Assembly (NCBI GenBank): GCA_002256685.1
Contig: NQJH01000017.1
Coordinates: 1 to 32,575 of the forward strand
DNA: 32,575 nt
Direction of reading: 5' to 3'
Source of the DNA: Methylococcaceae bacterium NSP1-2
Lineage (GTDB): Bacteria; Pseudomonadota; Gammaproteobacteria; Methylococcales; Methylomonadaceae
Shown here: positions 19,123 to 28,886 of the stretch, piece by piece
How positions within the stretch are numbered: the stretch's first letter is position 1
How the letters are laid out: each line of letters opens with the position of its first letter
The notes under the pieces: model-generated
Databases searched by the model: none
Seen by the model: only the letters and a program-made list of their open reading frames with translations
What the model was told of the DNA's origin: nothing
Translations under genes and position numbers: made by a program

Positions 19123-20298
19123 CTAACCCTTCAACACCGTTTCAACCAATTTCACCCAATACGCTGCGCCAATACTGAGACTGTCATCATTAAAATCATA
19201 ATGTGGATTATGCAGTAAACAGCTGTTTTCTGAACTACCATTTCCTATCCAAATATAACAACCTGCTTTTTCTTGGAGCATGAAGGCGAAGTCTTCTGAA
19301 CCCATACTGGGTGTCGGTTGGGTGTCGATACAGTCTGCACCGACGACAGCAGTTGCGGCGGTTAGAGCGAGAGCGGTTTCGGCGGGCGTGTTGAATGTGA
19401 CAGGATAACCTGCATTTTCAGGATTAAAGCTAACGGTCGCCTTAACAGAAAAACCTTGGCAAATAGCAGCAACCAGTTGGTGAATTTTATCGGCGATGAT
19501 AGTTTGAACCTTGCTATCGAAACACCGAAACGTGCCTCTTAATATCACTGTTTCAGGAATAGCGTTCCATGTATTGCCTGCGTGAATTTGGGTAATACTG
19601 ACCACAGCAGGTTGAGTGGGTTCAATGGTTCGGCTGACGATGGTTTGTAACGCCGTAATGAGTTGAGCGGCGGCTACAATAGCATCATTGCCCAGATGGG
19701 GCAGGGCGGCGTGAGTTGCTTGCCCAGTAATAATAATTTCAAAACAGTCAAAGGAGGCCATCAGCGCACCAGCTTTAATAGCAAAATGCCCGACGGGAAT
19801 ATCAGGAAAATTGTGCATTCCAAATACGCAATCGGCGGGGAATTTTTCAAATAAACCATCGACTAACATTTGTTTAGCCCCTGCGCGTCCTTCTTCGGCG
19901 GGTTGAAAAATAAAATATACCGTGCCGTTAAAGTTACGCTGGGTTGCTAATTGCCGTGCCGCACCTAATAACATCGCGGTGTGTCCGTCATGACCACAGG
20001 CGTGCATTTTGCCGTCATGACAGGATTTATGGGCAAAGTGATTTTGTTCTTGAATAAATAATGCGTCCATGTCGGCGCGTAAAGCGATTTTTTTCTGACT
20101 CGTGCCGACAGTTAGCGTCGCAACCACGCCCGTTTTGGCTAAGCCTTCATGCACCTCTAAACCAAAACTGCGCAATTTATCAGCCACAAAACGAGCGGTT
20201 TCGATTTCTTCAAAAGCAGTTTCAGGAAATCGGTGTAGGTGTTGCCGCCATGCTTTCATGTCGGCGTGGGCTTGGGTGTCGTTTTTTAAGTCTATCAT
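19123..20298 (-). CDS. M20 family amidohydrolase (hippurate hydrolase-like)
   Basis: HRFPETAFEEIETARFV, ALRADMDALFIQEQN, HACGHDGHTAMLLGAARQL, FIFQPAEEGRAGAKQM, SMGSEDFAFML. Confidence 0.93.
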   Translation of the reverse strand: MIDLKNDTQAHADMKAWRQHLHRFPETAFEEIETARFVADKLRSFGLEVHEGLAKTGVVATLTVGTSQKKIALRADMDALFIQEQNHFAHKSCHDGKMHACGHDGHTAMLLGAARQLATQRNFNGTVYFIFQPAEEGRAGAKQMLVDGLFEKFPADCVFGMHNFPDIPVGHFAIKAGALMASFDCFEIIITGQATHAALPHLGNDAIVAAAQLITALQTIVSRTIEPTQPAVVSITQIHAGNTWNAIPETVILRGTFRCFDSKVQTIIADKIHQLVAAICQGFSVKATVSFNPENAGYPVTFNTPAETALALTAATAVVGADCIDTQPTPSMGSEDFAFMLQEKAGCYIWIGNGSSENSCLLHNPHYDFNDDSLSIGAAYWVKLVETVLKG

Positions 20299-20321
20299 GG
20301 TTTATTTATGGCTATTAAAAG

Positions 20322-20350
20322 CGGTAGGCGCGAATCTGTCGCGCCTACCG
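20322..20350. repeat. Perfect intergenic inverted repeat
   Basis: CGGTAGGCGCGA-atctg-TCGCGCCTACCG between the amidohydrolase start and the speA end; may act as the speA terminator. Confidence 0.8.
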
Positions 20351-20355
20351 TAGCA

Positions 20356-22139
20356 TTATTTTTCCAAATAAGTATAAGCCGTTAATCCTGCAAGCAATTC
20401 TTGTTCATAGTCGTGCTGGTCTTTTTTACTGAGTGAACTATTTACCAGCTTTTCACGGTAAGCGATTTTTAATTCTTCGGTGCTGATATGCACATAATCC
20501 AATAAATCAGCGACATTTTCACCTTTGTGCAGATCATAAAAATGATAGCCATTATCATCCAATTCAATGTTAATCGAATGAGTGTCGCCGAATAGATTGT
20601 GCATATCGCCTAATATTTCTTGATACGCACCGAGCATAAAAAAGCCGATAAGATAAGGTTGTTGGCTATCAATAGGGTGAATTGGTAAGGTGTGTTCGAT
20701 ATTTTGCCCATCGATATATTGATCAATACGTCCATCGGAATCACACGTTAAATCGGAAAAATTTGATCAATACCCCAGACATCGGGCAATGATTGAAACA
20801 TCGAGAAATTACAAAACACTTTATCCGCCAGTTTCTCATTGAGTTCTTGCAAAATAGTGGCTTCGCTTTGATTGGTCGGATTAAGATTATTTTTAATCTG
20901 TTGGCATACCAGCGAGTAATTATTTTCCGCTTGGGCAAGCCCATCAATGCCTAATTTATCTTGAGTAAACTGCGCCCGTGCTTCGGACAGTTCAAATTGG
21001 GCATCATGATAATGTTCCACTAAGTTGCTGTTATTGGGTAATGCCAATAACTCCGCCTCATTGCTGTAAACCGATTCAATATCAGTGACATTGGTGATTA
21101 ATACCGCATGATGAGCGGTCAAAGCCCGACCTGATTCGGTGATAATATTCGGTTGTGGTAAGTCTTTTTCTGCACAAATGTCGGCAAAACTACGAACGAT
21201 ATTTTGCGCGTATTCATCCAAACTGTAATTAATCGACGATTCACGGCGTGAGCGGCTACCGTCATAATCCACGCCTAAACCGCCACCTGCATCGACAATT
21301 TTTATGTTCGCGCCTAAACGATGCAATTCAACATAGAATTGCCCCGCTTCTTTTAACGCAATTTTAATATCATGAATATTGGCAATTTGCGAACCCATGT
21401 GAAAGTGCATGAGTTTTAGGGTGTCTAGTAAATCGACTTGTTTCAGGCGGTCAATCAATTGCAGCACTTCATTAGCATGAAAACCGAATTTAGATTTTTC
21501 GCCGCCGCTGTTTTGCCATTTGCCCGCGCTGATGCTGGACAGGCGAATTCTTACGCCTAATTGAGGTTTCACATTCAGCTTGGCGGCTTCTTCAATAATC
21601 AGTTCTAGCTCTAGCGGTTTTTCGATGACTAGATGTAGATCTAAACCCATTTTCAAACCAATCAACGCTAAGCGAATATAAGCACGGTCTTTATAACCAT
21701 TACAAACGACTACGCCTTTTTTGGATAACGCCATAATCACTAGCAATTCAGGTTTGCTACCTGCTTCCAAGCCGATATTATCCGCCGCTAAAATACCTTC
21801 AACAACTTTGCGTTGTTGATTGACTTTAATTGGATACACAGGCGTGTAACTGCCTTGATAGTTGTGGTGCTCACAGGCTTTGGCAAAAGCGTTTTGTAGC
21901 CGTTTTACACGGTCTTTTAATATATCGGTAAAACGAACTAACACGGGCAACGATAATTGCTTGTCGTTGAGCGATAACGCAATTTCATACAAATCTAGCT
22001 CAGTCGTTTGCTCGGAACTGGGTTTAACGCAGACATGCCCTTTATCATTGATGGCAAAATAACCTTCTCCCCAGTTGTCGATTGCATAGGTTTGTGCAGA
22101 TTGCTGGGTTGTCCACGTTGTGTTGGTGCTTGAATTCAC
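20356..22139 (-). pseudogene. speA: Biosynthetic arginine decarboxylase SpeA, interrupted by an out-of-frame deletion
   Basis: N-terminal 463-aa ORF (20748-22139) with PLP region VYPIKVNQQRKVVEGI, ending DVWGIDQIFPI*. The C-terminal part continues in another frame as SDLTCDSDGRIDQYIDGQNIEHTLPIHPIDSQQPYLIGFFMLGAYQEILGDMHNLFGD...YTYLEK. Confidence 0.88.
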
Positions 22140-22229
22140 TTTTTGACTCCGTTATGTCGTGTCGTTGACGATGGCAACATTATATTCCGTCTTCGTGACT
22201 TTCTAGTGAAGAAGGTGATTAAAAACAAT

Positions 22230-22251
22230 AAGGGCGACCTAAGTCGCCCTT
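22230..22251. terminator. Hairpin downstream of hsp20
   Basis: AAGGGCGACCTAAGTCGCCCTT; in minus-strand sense it is followed by ATTGTTTTTAAT. Confidence 0.65.
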
Positions 22252-22275
22252 ACAGAAAATCGGGGATGGAAGAGC

Positions 22276-22713
22276 TTACTCTTCAGAGGTAACATCAATT
22301 TTTTTAGGTTTGACCGCCTCGCGTTTGGGTATGGTAATTTCCAATACCCCATTTTTACACTTCGCACTGATGGCATCACTATTGGCAGAATCAGGCAAAC
22401 TAAAGCGGCGATAAAAAGACCCATACACACGTTCTACACGTTTGTAACCTTCTTTCTCGGTTTTGGCTTCGGTTTTTTTCTCACCTTTAACCGTTAAAAC
22501 CCCGCCTTCCATATTCACATCAATATCTTCTGGTTTAACCCCTGGAATATCGGCATAAACGATAAACTTATCATTTTCTTCTTTTATATCAACAGCGGGA
22601 GCCCATTCAGCGGTTGATACCGAACCTTCGCCACTTTGAACGTCATGTGAGCGTTCTAGTTCTTTTTGTAATTGACTTAATAAACTCCAAGGTTCATAAC
22701 GAATAATAGCCAT
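22276..22713 (-). CDS. Hsp20/alpha-crystallin family small heat shock protein
   Basis: WAPAVDIKEENDKFIVYADIPGVKPEDIDVNMEGGVLTVKGEKK, RVYGSFYRRFSLPDSAN, KNGVLEITIPK. Confidence 0.97.
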   Translation of the reverse strand: MAIIRYEPWSLLSQLQKELERSHDVQSGEGSVSTAEWAPAVDIKEENDKFIVYADIPGVKPEDIDVNMEGGVLTVKGEKKTEAKTEKEGYKRVERVYGSFYRRFSLPDSANSDAISAKCKNGVLEITIPKREAVKPKKIDVTSEE

Positions 22714-22829
22714 TTCACGTCTCCTAAAAATTTAATGAATAATCAAAAATGAATGAAAACATTAAACTGCTTTCGTAGTGAAAAGTAGCGACGGAATTTT
22801 ATTTTTCAAGGGGTAAATAGATATTGTAA

Positions 22830-22852
22830 GGTGGGCAAAAAGCGTGCCCACC
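22830..22852. repeat. Intergenic inverted repeat
   Basis: GGTGGGCA-aaaagcg-TGCCCACC immediately downstream of the methyltransferase gene. Confidence 0.8.
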
Positions 22853-22861
22853 CTTGTATGA

Positions 22862-24318
22862 TTAAAAACAAATCCCTAGTGCCATGAAAATAGGCAGTTG
22901 TTTATTGGCAAAGGCGTGGGCTTGAATGACGAGTTCGGCAAGATTTTCGCTATCTGAACTCAGGGCAATACCGTCTTTGATGACGTACTGATTTTGCATC
23001 GCCAAGATTGACCATACAAACTGCGCCCATTGTTCGGGCTGGGTGTTACCTTGGGCTTTGGCAAGCAAAAACAGTTGCAGAAAACGCGGCACGACGATAC
23101 CGCCGCCGGTCACAGGGCTAGCAAGGCATACGAGTTCACTGCTACCGCGTGCTTTATCGCACAAGTAAGCATTGAGTGGGTCAGTTTGGTTTTTTGCTTT
23201 CGCAATGACGACATCATCCTGTGCAGGAAATAATACCCCTGCACCTATTAACACCATAACCGCTTGTATCACTTGACCTAAATTAATACCTAAGGTGCTG
23301 ACAACCTGTTCAATTTGTGCCAATGTTTTAGGGTGGTGGTCATTCAGGGTGTCCAAAATAGGGTTGTAAATTGCTTCGTGTAGCGTCGATTCACCTAGCC
23401 CCCCTGAGACTTTAAACGACACATCGGCACGGGCTTGTACTAATATAACTCGCTGTGCGCGTAGGGCTTCGGTTTGTTCGATAAAATTTAATCGCTCAGT
23501 GCCTTTGACCCAATAATCACGGCGAAACGGTTGATTGGTACAAAAATCCTGCACGGTTTCTGCGCAGAACAGGCAAAATTTAGTTTAGCGGCTGATAATA
23601 ATCCCGCTGTTCGAGAAAATGACAACGGTTGCCAGTTACGATTAAAATATTCATGAACCAGATAGCGATGACTATGACCTTTAAGCTTTTCAAGGCGTTC
23701 GGGAATTAGCGGATTGTCGCGGCTATAGTTGGGCTTGGTTGCGAGTAGTTGTTCTGCAAACTGGAGTGCTGAATCAAAACGAGATACGATACCTTGCCCT
23801 TGTGATCCCATAATGTCGGCGTGATCGGCAAGTAAATCCCGCATCGGCATCATAGCCGCCCAACCGGGTTGCGTGTTGTAACTCACATAGACAACACCCC
23901 CCGCTTTTAATTTACGCTGTAGAAAATCCACGATGACCGCACGATTTTCATCACTAATCCAACTCCACACGCCATGTAGGGCAATGTAGTCAAAATTGGG
24001 TAAATCAGTGCGACTACAAAATTCAGCAAACGATTGATCGAAAAGCTCGGTATTCGTACCAGAAACCGCTGCCAATTGCCGAGCAAACTGAGTATGAGCG
24101 GGATTAAAATCCGTACCAAACCATTGCACTATCGAAGCAGCGGCGTGTAAGTTGACACTCATGCCTTGACCAAAACCTAATTCACACGCCGTACCGACTT
24201 CGGGAAAATGCAGCCCCCTATTTAAAAATGCCAAACGTAATCGTAGCGGATTTAGTTCAGAGTAATAGCCAAAGGTATAATCAATATCGGCTACATAGCC
24301 ATCAGTCCAGTCAGTCAT
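22862..24318 (-). pseudogene. Class I SAM methyltransferase with methyltransferase regulatory domain, frameshifted
   Basis: N-terminal ORF 23488-24318 has CELGFGQGMSVNLHAAA and DYIALHGVWSWISDENRAVIVDFLQRKLKAGGVVYVSYNTQPGW. The regulatory domain continues in another frame (ETVQDFCTNQPFRRDYWVKGTERLNF..., 22862-23554). Switch at about 23561-23567. Confidence 0.82.
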
Positions 24319-24351
24319 GAAAAAGTCTCAGTGATATTTTAATAGGGGAGG

Positions 24352-24882
24352 TTACGCACAGCGTTCAATCATTTTGCCGGCTTGTTCGGCAAATTGTTCC
24401 AAGTTGCCTTTTTTTACTTTATCGACAGGAATAACTAAGGCAGTATTTAAACTGATGTAGATATACACATAGCGTTTGCCATATTCCACGCGTACTAATT
24501 CATCCCACGCCATTTTATGTTTACCGCTGGGTGATTTTTCTTGCAGATATTTGGGATTTTCAGGATCAATCGTTAAGGTATAAGTACCAAACATATTGTT
24601 CTTTTCTTTGTTGGTATAGTTGTTAAGAATTTGCCGACGCAAATCTAACATCATGATTTTTGGTGAGAACATCGCCCACAAAAAAGCAATAATAAGAATA
24701 TAACCCGACGCTTTCATATCGCCATAATAGAAATAGTAAAAACCACCTATCAGACCCATGATACCGGGAACGATCCAACGGTTTTTTCTGATGTTTTGTT
24801 GTATGTCTTCATTTCGCATGAATTGTATTTCATTGAAATGGATTAAATCTTCTTCTTGGAATTCGTATTCAATTTCAAACAT
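24352..24882 (-). CDS. YcxB-like membrane protein
   Basis: MFEIEYEFQEEDLIHFNEIQF, two hydrophobic segments, then a soluble C-terminus with WDELVRVEYGKRYVYIYISLNTALVIPVDKV. Confidence 0.6.
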   Translation of the reverse strand: MFEIEYEFQEEDLIHFNEIQFMRNEDIQQNIRKNRWIVPGIMGLIGGFYYFYYGDMKASGYILIIAFLWAMFSPKIMMLDLRRQILNNYTNKEKNNMFGTYTLTIDPENPKYLQEKSPSGKHKMAWDELVRVEYGKRYVYIYISLNTALVIPVDKVKKGNLEQFAEQAGKMIERCA

Positions 24883-24914
24883 GACTAAGGTGTAAAGGTT
24901 AAGGTTTAAAATGG

Positions 24915-25003
24915 TGTAGGTTGGGGTAGGCGATAGCCGTAACCCAACGCATCGAGGGTAAATGTTGGGTTACGCTATTCGAGCTCATAGCTAACTCAAC
25001 CTA
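24915..25003. repeat. Intergenic palindromic element
   Basis: Termini GTAGGTTG / CAACCTAC; internal inverted pair GCGATAGCCGTAACCCAAC / GTTGGGTTACGCTATTCG. Confidence 0.65.
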
Positions 25004-25013
25004 CAAAACTAAT

Positions 25014-26303
25014 TTAGTGCATTTTAATTTTTTGGTACACACTGCGTCGAAACGCATTAGAAAGCGTCAACATCGCGGTTCTAAAATAGCCATGTACTGC
25101 TATCTGGTGCATTTTATATAAAGACAGATAGACCACTTTAGCAATAAAACCGCCGATACTGACCGTCCCCATTAAACTGCCCATCAAATTGCCAACGGTG
25201 GTGTATTTACCTAACGACACTAGCGAACCGTAATCATGATAAGTAAATTTGACTAATTGTCCGCCTTTTAAGCGATTAACAATGGATTTAGCCAGTGTTG
25301 AAGCTTGTTGATGTGCCGATTGCGCTCTTGGTGGTACATTGCCACCATGCCCTTCCCAGACACAGGCGGCACAATCACCCATAGCAAAAATAGCATCGTC
25401 ACTGGTTTTTAGTGTGCTATCCACCACTAACTGATTGATATGGTTAGTTTCCAGTCCATCCAACTCTTTCAACCAATCAGGGGCTTTAATACCTGCTGCC
25501 CAGACTTTAATATCGGCTTCAATAAATTCACCGTCATGGGTAGTAATGCCCTCACGCGTGATTTCAGTCACTCGCCGTCCCATGCGCAAATCAACGCCTA
25601 AACTCACCAATTGCTGTTGCGTAGCCGTGGCTAATTTAATCGGTAGTGCAGGTAATAATTGCGTTGCCGCTTCAATGATGGTGAGTTTAACATCGCTGGT
25701 TTCTTTCAAACCATACATTGCCAATACATTGGTCACTTCGTGCAATTGTGCCGCTAATTCAACGCCTGTTGCACCCGCGCCAACAATGGCAATTGATAAC
25801 GGTTTAATACTGTTTTTACCGATATAATTTTTAATATAGGATTCAAACAAGTTTTTTTGAAACTTAAATGCTTGGGCAGTGGTATCCAAAAACAAACAGT
25901 GTTCCGCTACGCCTTTAATATTAAACGTATTACTGACACTACCGACCGCCATCACTAAGGTGTCATAGCTAAAAGTACGGCTGGGAATCAGTTCTTCGCC
26001 GTTATCATTAAACGTTGGGCTAATATAGACTTCTTTTTTAGCGCGGTTCAGCCCTTCCATTTTGCCTAAACGAAACCGAAAATCACTACGATACGCTTGC
26101 GCTAAATATTCAACTTGTTCCGATTCATCCAACGTACCCGCTGCCACTTCATGCAGCAACGGCTTCCAGATATGGGTAGATGCTGCATCAATCAGGGTAA
26201 TATCAGCCAGCCCTTTTTTGCCTAATTTACGCCCTAAACTGGTTGCTAGCTCCAAACCAGCCGCCCCGCCACCTACGATTACTATGTTATGTTTTTCAGC
26301 CAT
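25014..26303 (-). CDS. NAD(P)/FAD-dependent oxidoreductase, type II NADH dehydrogenase-like (NDH-2)
   Basis: MAEKHNIVIVGGGAAGLELATSLG, IAIVGAGATGVELAAQLHEV, DAIFAMGDCAACVWEGHGGNVPPRAQSAHQQA. Start at 26303 supported by AGGAAG RBS; the ORF track start is 26345. Confidence 0.9.
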   Translation of the reverse strand: MAEKHNIVIVGGGAAGLELATSLGRKLGKKGLADITLIDAASTHIWKPLLHEVAAGTLDESEQVEYLAQAYRSDFRFRLGKMEGLNRAKKEVYISPTFNDNGEELIPSRTFSYDTLVMAVGSVSNTFNIKGVAEHCLFLDTTAQAFKFQKNLFESYIKNYIGKNSIKPLSIAIVGAGATGVELAAQLHEVTNVLAMYGLKETSDVKLTIIEAATQLLPALPIKLATATQQQLVSLGVDLRMGRRVTEITREGITTHDGEFIEADIKVWAAGIKAPDWLKELDGLETNHINQLVVDSTLKTSDDAIFAMGDCAACVWEGHGGNVPPRAQSAHQQASTLAKSIVNRLKGGQLVKFTYHDYGSLVSLGKYTTVGNLMGSLMGTVSIGGFIAKVVYLSLYKMHQIAVHGYFRTAMLTLSNAFRRSVYQKIKMH

Positions 26304-26436
26304 GATTCTTCCTGCCTCAATAAACGTATTTATGTACGGTAGCATTATAACTAATCAATACCGCTGTGGCTGATTTTAACGCATTTACATGGCTTATAAT
26401 TCGATGGAGAGTTTCGTAGTCGAACTCAGTCGGTTA

Positions 26437-27219
26437 TTATTCTTTTCCTATCCATATCTCTAGTACACCTTCCTTTGCTTTCAGATTGGGTTGCACGGTA
26501 TAGACCTCAAGTTTAGTTATACTTTTGATAATTGACGCAAGCACTTCCGCTTTTTCTTTGTCGCTAGAATTAAAATAGCGTACCTGAGTTTTTGCAGGAA
26601 TTTTTTTGCTGTCAATTTCCTCAACTCCAGGCGCGATAATCATGTTGTTGCGAAGATTTTTCTGAATATCATTAGCTATAGATTGCTTACTTTTTTCATC
26701 TTTATCTACTTGAATATAAATTAAAGAGTTCCGAAGCTTTTGATAATATGTGCTTATATCTTCAGATGGAGATAGGGCGGGATTAGTTTTGTCGTTACTT
26801 ATCTTTTCTGCTTCAGCATCATTGGCTGATCCAGACTTTGGTTTCAATGACTCAATTTCCGTAGCCACCGTATTTATTGCTTCGTTGACAGCCACGAATA
26901 CTGGTCGTTTCTCGTCCCCAAATGCCTTTTCCAAAGCATTGAGAGCCGCCCAAGAAGCTCGAAACTTACCAGGTTCCGTCGCACTCAGATTAGCTAAAAA
27001 TGGCGCAATTAACGCCGCGTCTGCACGAGCTTTTTCTTGTTCTAATTCACTCGAAGATTTAAATATATTTTGAATAACTGTTGCAGAGACTATTGCGCCA
27101 AATAAAAATACGATTAGTGGTGATTTCGCTATATTATTGAACGCATCCCATATTTTTTTAACTGTCGATGGTGGTGGATTTTCTGGTTGTTTAAGTAAAA
27201 CGGTAAATTCTCGATTCAT
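26437..27219 (-). CDS. Hypothetical single-TM protein; C-terminal half vaguely LytR_C/SPOR-like
   Basis: MNREFTVLLKQ...SPLIVFLFGAIVSATVIQNIF TM segment, then QVRYFNSSDKEKAEVLASIIKSITKLEVYTVQPNLKAKEGVLEIWIGKE. Start at 27219 preceded by AGGTGATC; the ORF track start of 27297 would run into a repeat. Confidence 0.6.
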   Translation of the reverse strand: MNREFTVLLKQPENPPPSTVKKIWDAFNNIAKSPLIVFLFGAIVSATVIQNIFKSSSELEQEKARADAALIAPFLANLSATEPGKFRASWAALNALEKAFGDEKRPVFVAVNEAINTVATEIESLKPKSGSANDAEAEKISNDKTNPALSPSEDISTYYQKLRNSLIYIQVDKDEKSKQSIANDIQKNLRNNMIIAPGVEEIDSKKIPAKTQVRYFNSSDKEKAEVLASIIKSITKLEVYTVQPNLKAKEGVLEIWIGKE

Positions 27220-27255
27220 GATGATCACCTTTATTTTGAGTTTAACCAAATCAGA

Positions 27256-27357
27256 TCGTAGGCTGCTGGGATAACGTAAGGAATCCCAGCGCAACATTCA
27301 CAAAATGTAGGGATTCACTACATGCTCTATCGAGTCGTACCTCATCATAACCTACGA
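27256..27357. repeat. Intergenic palindromic element
   Basis: Terminal TCGTAGG / CCTACGA; internal inverted pairs GCTGGGAT / ATCCCAGC and TGTAG / CTACA. Confidence 0.55.
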
Positions 27358-27358
27358 C

Positions 27359-28402
27359 TTATATATACCAATCCTGAGGAATCTCATCGATTTTAAACGG
27401 CGCGACTTGAATGATGCGTTCTGAACCGTCTGCTTGGGTGATATTAATATCGACTTGCTCAGCATCACGTCCTTGACCATAACGGGCAACAATACGCGCC
27501 GCTAGATACAAATCTTCGGCACTCGGTTCGCCGTCTATTAACATTAAAGGACCAGGATGACTTGCGCAATTCATGCTGACAAATTGTTTTTTATAGCCTT
27601 GTAAGAATCGCCCTTCGCCTTCTTCACGCGCCACGATAACTTTAAAATGCGGATTCGGACGTATATGTCTGCCGACTTTTAATAGCATCACATCGTCTAA
27701 TTCGTAGTCTTTATGTCCGTGGGCTTGCCACAAATCGACTAATTTGGCGGAATAACTTTTATCAGTAAGAAAACAGCAACCGCCCGCAGGTTGGGCGTAG
27801 TCATCAAAGCCCCAGTCTTTAGCCAGTACCATTTGGGGCTTACGCGACCGCCCCGTAATGTCATGCAGTTTTTCTCTGTCTACCCAGCCTTCGCGTTCGG
27901 GCAAGGTTGCAGGTAAATTTTTCGCACACAAAGGACGCAGTAATAAATCATCTGCCCCTGATTGGGTAGCAATAATCGGCATAGTGGCTTTGCGTTGTGA
28001 CATCGGACGCTGACCGATCACTTCACCAGTGATGATAAAGTCAAAATCATTTTCGACCATCCACTGCTTGGCTTTGTTGACCATGAATATTTTGCAATCT
28101 AAACAGGGATTCAAATGTTGACCATAGCCGTGTTTAGGATTAATCAGGACATTTTTATATTCTTCGATAACATCGACAATATGTAGTTTGATACCGAGTT
28201 GTTCAGCAACCCACAGGGAGTTATTACGCTTAACTTTGGCTTTATCTTTGGCGCGTATGGCGTGGGTGTGTCCTTCGACACAAAATCCTGTAAAAAAATT
28301 AATGCCTTCGACGTGGACACCTTGTTCGAGGATGGTTTTAGCCGCCAACATGGAATCTAATCCACCTGAAATTAACGCGACCGCTTTTCTTTGCTTATTC
28401 AT
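27359..28402 (-). CDS. PP-loop ATPase, tRNA thiolase-like (MnmA/ThiI-related) with NFACT-R-like C-terminus
   Basis: ALISGGLDSMLAAKTI PP-loop, NPCLDCKIFMVNKAK, ITGEVIGQRPMSQ, PAGGCCFLTD; C-terminal GRHIRPNPHFKVIVAREEGE. Confidence 0.8.
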   Translation of the reverse strand: MNKQRKAVALISGGLDSMLAAKTILEQGVHVEGINFFTGFCVEGHTHAIRAKDKAKVKRNNSLWVAEQLGIKLHIVDVIEEYKNVLINPKHGYGQHLNPCLDCKIFMVNKAKQWMVENDFDFIITGEVIGQRPMSQRKATMPIIATQSGADDLLLRPLCAKNLPATLPEREGWVDREKLHDITGRSRKPQMVLAKDWGFDDYAQPAGGCCFLTDKSYSAKLVDLWQAHGHKDYELDDVMLLKVGRHIRPNPHFKVIVAREEGEGRFLQGYKKQFVSMNCASHPGPLMLIDGEPSAEDLYLAARIVARYGQGRDAEQVDINITQADGSERIIQVAPFKIDEIPQDWYI

Positions 28403-28442
28403 GAGACTCTTAGATTAAAAAAATGCGGCTATTATAGCGGAG

Positions 28443-28477
28443 TAGACCTGATAGGTTTTATAAACCTGTCAGGTCTT
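28443..28477. terminator. Inverted repeat downstream of the CBS gene
   Basis: AGACCTGATAGGTTTTATAAACCTGTCAGGTCT near-perfect hairpin; weak T tract on the minus strand. Confidence 0.5.
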
Positions 28478-28481
28478 TGAC

Positions 28482-28886
28482 TTAGCAAATTTTATACAAG
28501 CCATCCAATACCAATGAATTAGGACTCACCATTCCGATGACTTTACCGTTTTCAACTACCGGAACGCGAACCAGATTATAGGTAGCAAATAACCGTGAAC
28601 AATAGCGTATATCCATCTCAGGGTGCACTTGAATCACAGGGCAAGTCATAATTTCATAAACATTGACTCTATCAGGTGCGCGGTCTTTAGCCAATACCTG
28701 ACGTGCTATATCGCCCGACGTTATCATTCCATATTCATCATCATCATGACGCTTGTTGACAATCAATACTGACGTGCCCGATGCTTTCATTTCTTTTAAC
28801 GCATCACTGATGGTTGCTGTGCCATCTATACTAGCAAAACTTGCTTTCATTACTTCTTTGACACGAATAATTTTTGGTTCAGTCAT
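28482..28886 (-). CDS. CBS domain-containing protein
   Basis: Two CBS repeats: VKEVMKASFASIDGTATISDALKEMKASGTSVLIVNK...YGMITSGDIARQVL and VYEIMTCPVIQVHPEMDIRYCSRLFATYNLVRVPVVENGKVIGMVSPNSLV. Confidence 0.93.
   Translation of the reverse strand: MTEPKIIRVKEVMKASFASIDGTATISDALKEMKASGTSVLIVNKRHDDDEYGMITSGDIARQVLAKDRAPDRVNVYEIMTCPVIQVHPEMDIRYCSRLFATYNLVRVPVVENGKVIGMVSPNSLVLDGLYKIC

Noticed and set aside
20741-20947. 68-aa minus-strand ORF overlapping speA
   Set aside because: Out-of-frame translation within the speA remnant; no homology recognised.
22830-22852. GGTGGGCA/TGCCCACC inverted repeat as a mobile element
   Set aside because: Short simple hairpin of a type common between bacterial genes; no evidence of mobility from one copy.
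25435-25827. 130-aa plus-strand ORF inside the NDH-2-like gene
   Set aside because: Antisense to a clear flavoprotein with Rossmann motifs; no recognisable domain.
26750-27073. 107-aa plus-strand ORF opposite the hypothetical membrane protein
   Set aside because: No RBS support or recognisable motif; explained as antisense of the minus-strand gene.
27239-27297. Extended N-terminus MLRWDSLRYPSSLRSDLVKLKIKVII for the hypothetical protein
   Set aside because: Runs through a palindromic intergenic element; an internal ATG at 27219 has a better RBS and precedes a sensible protein start.
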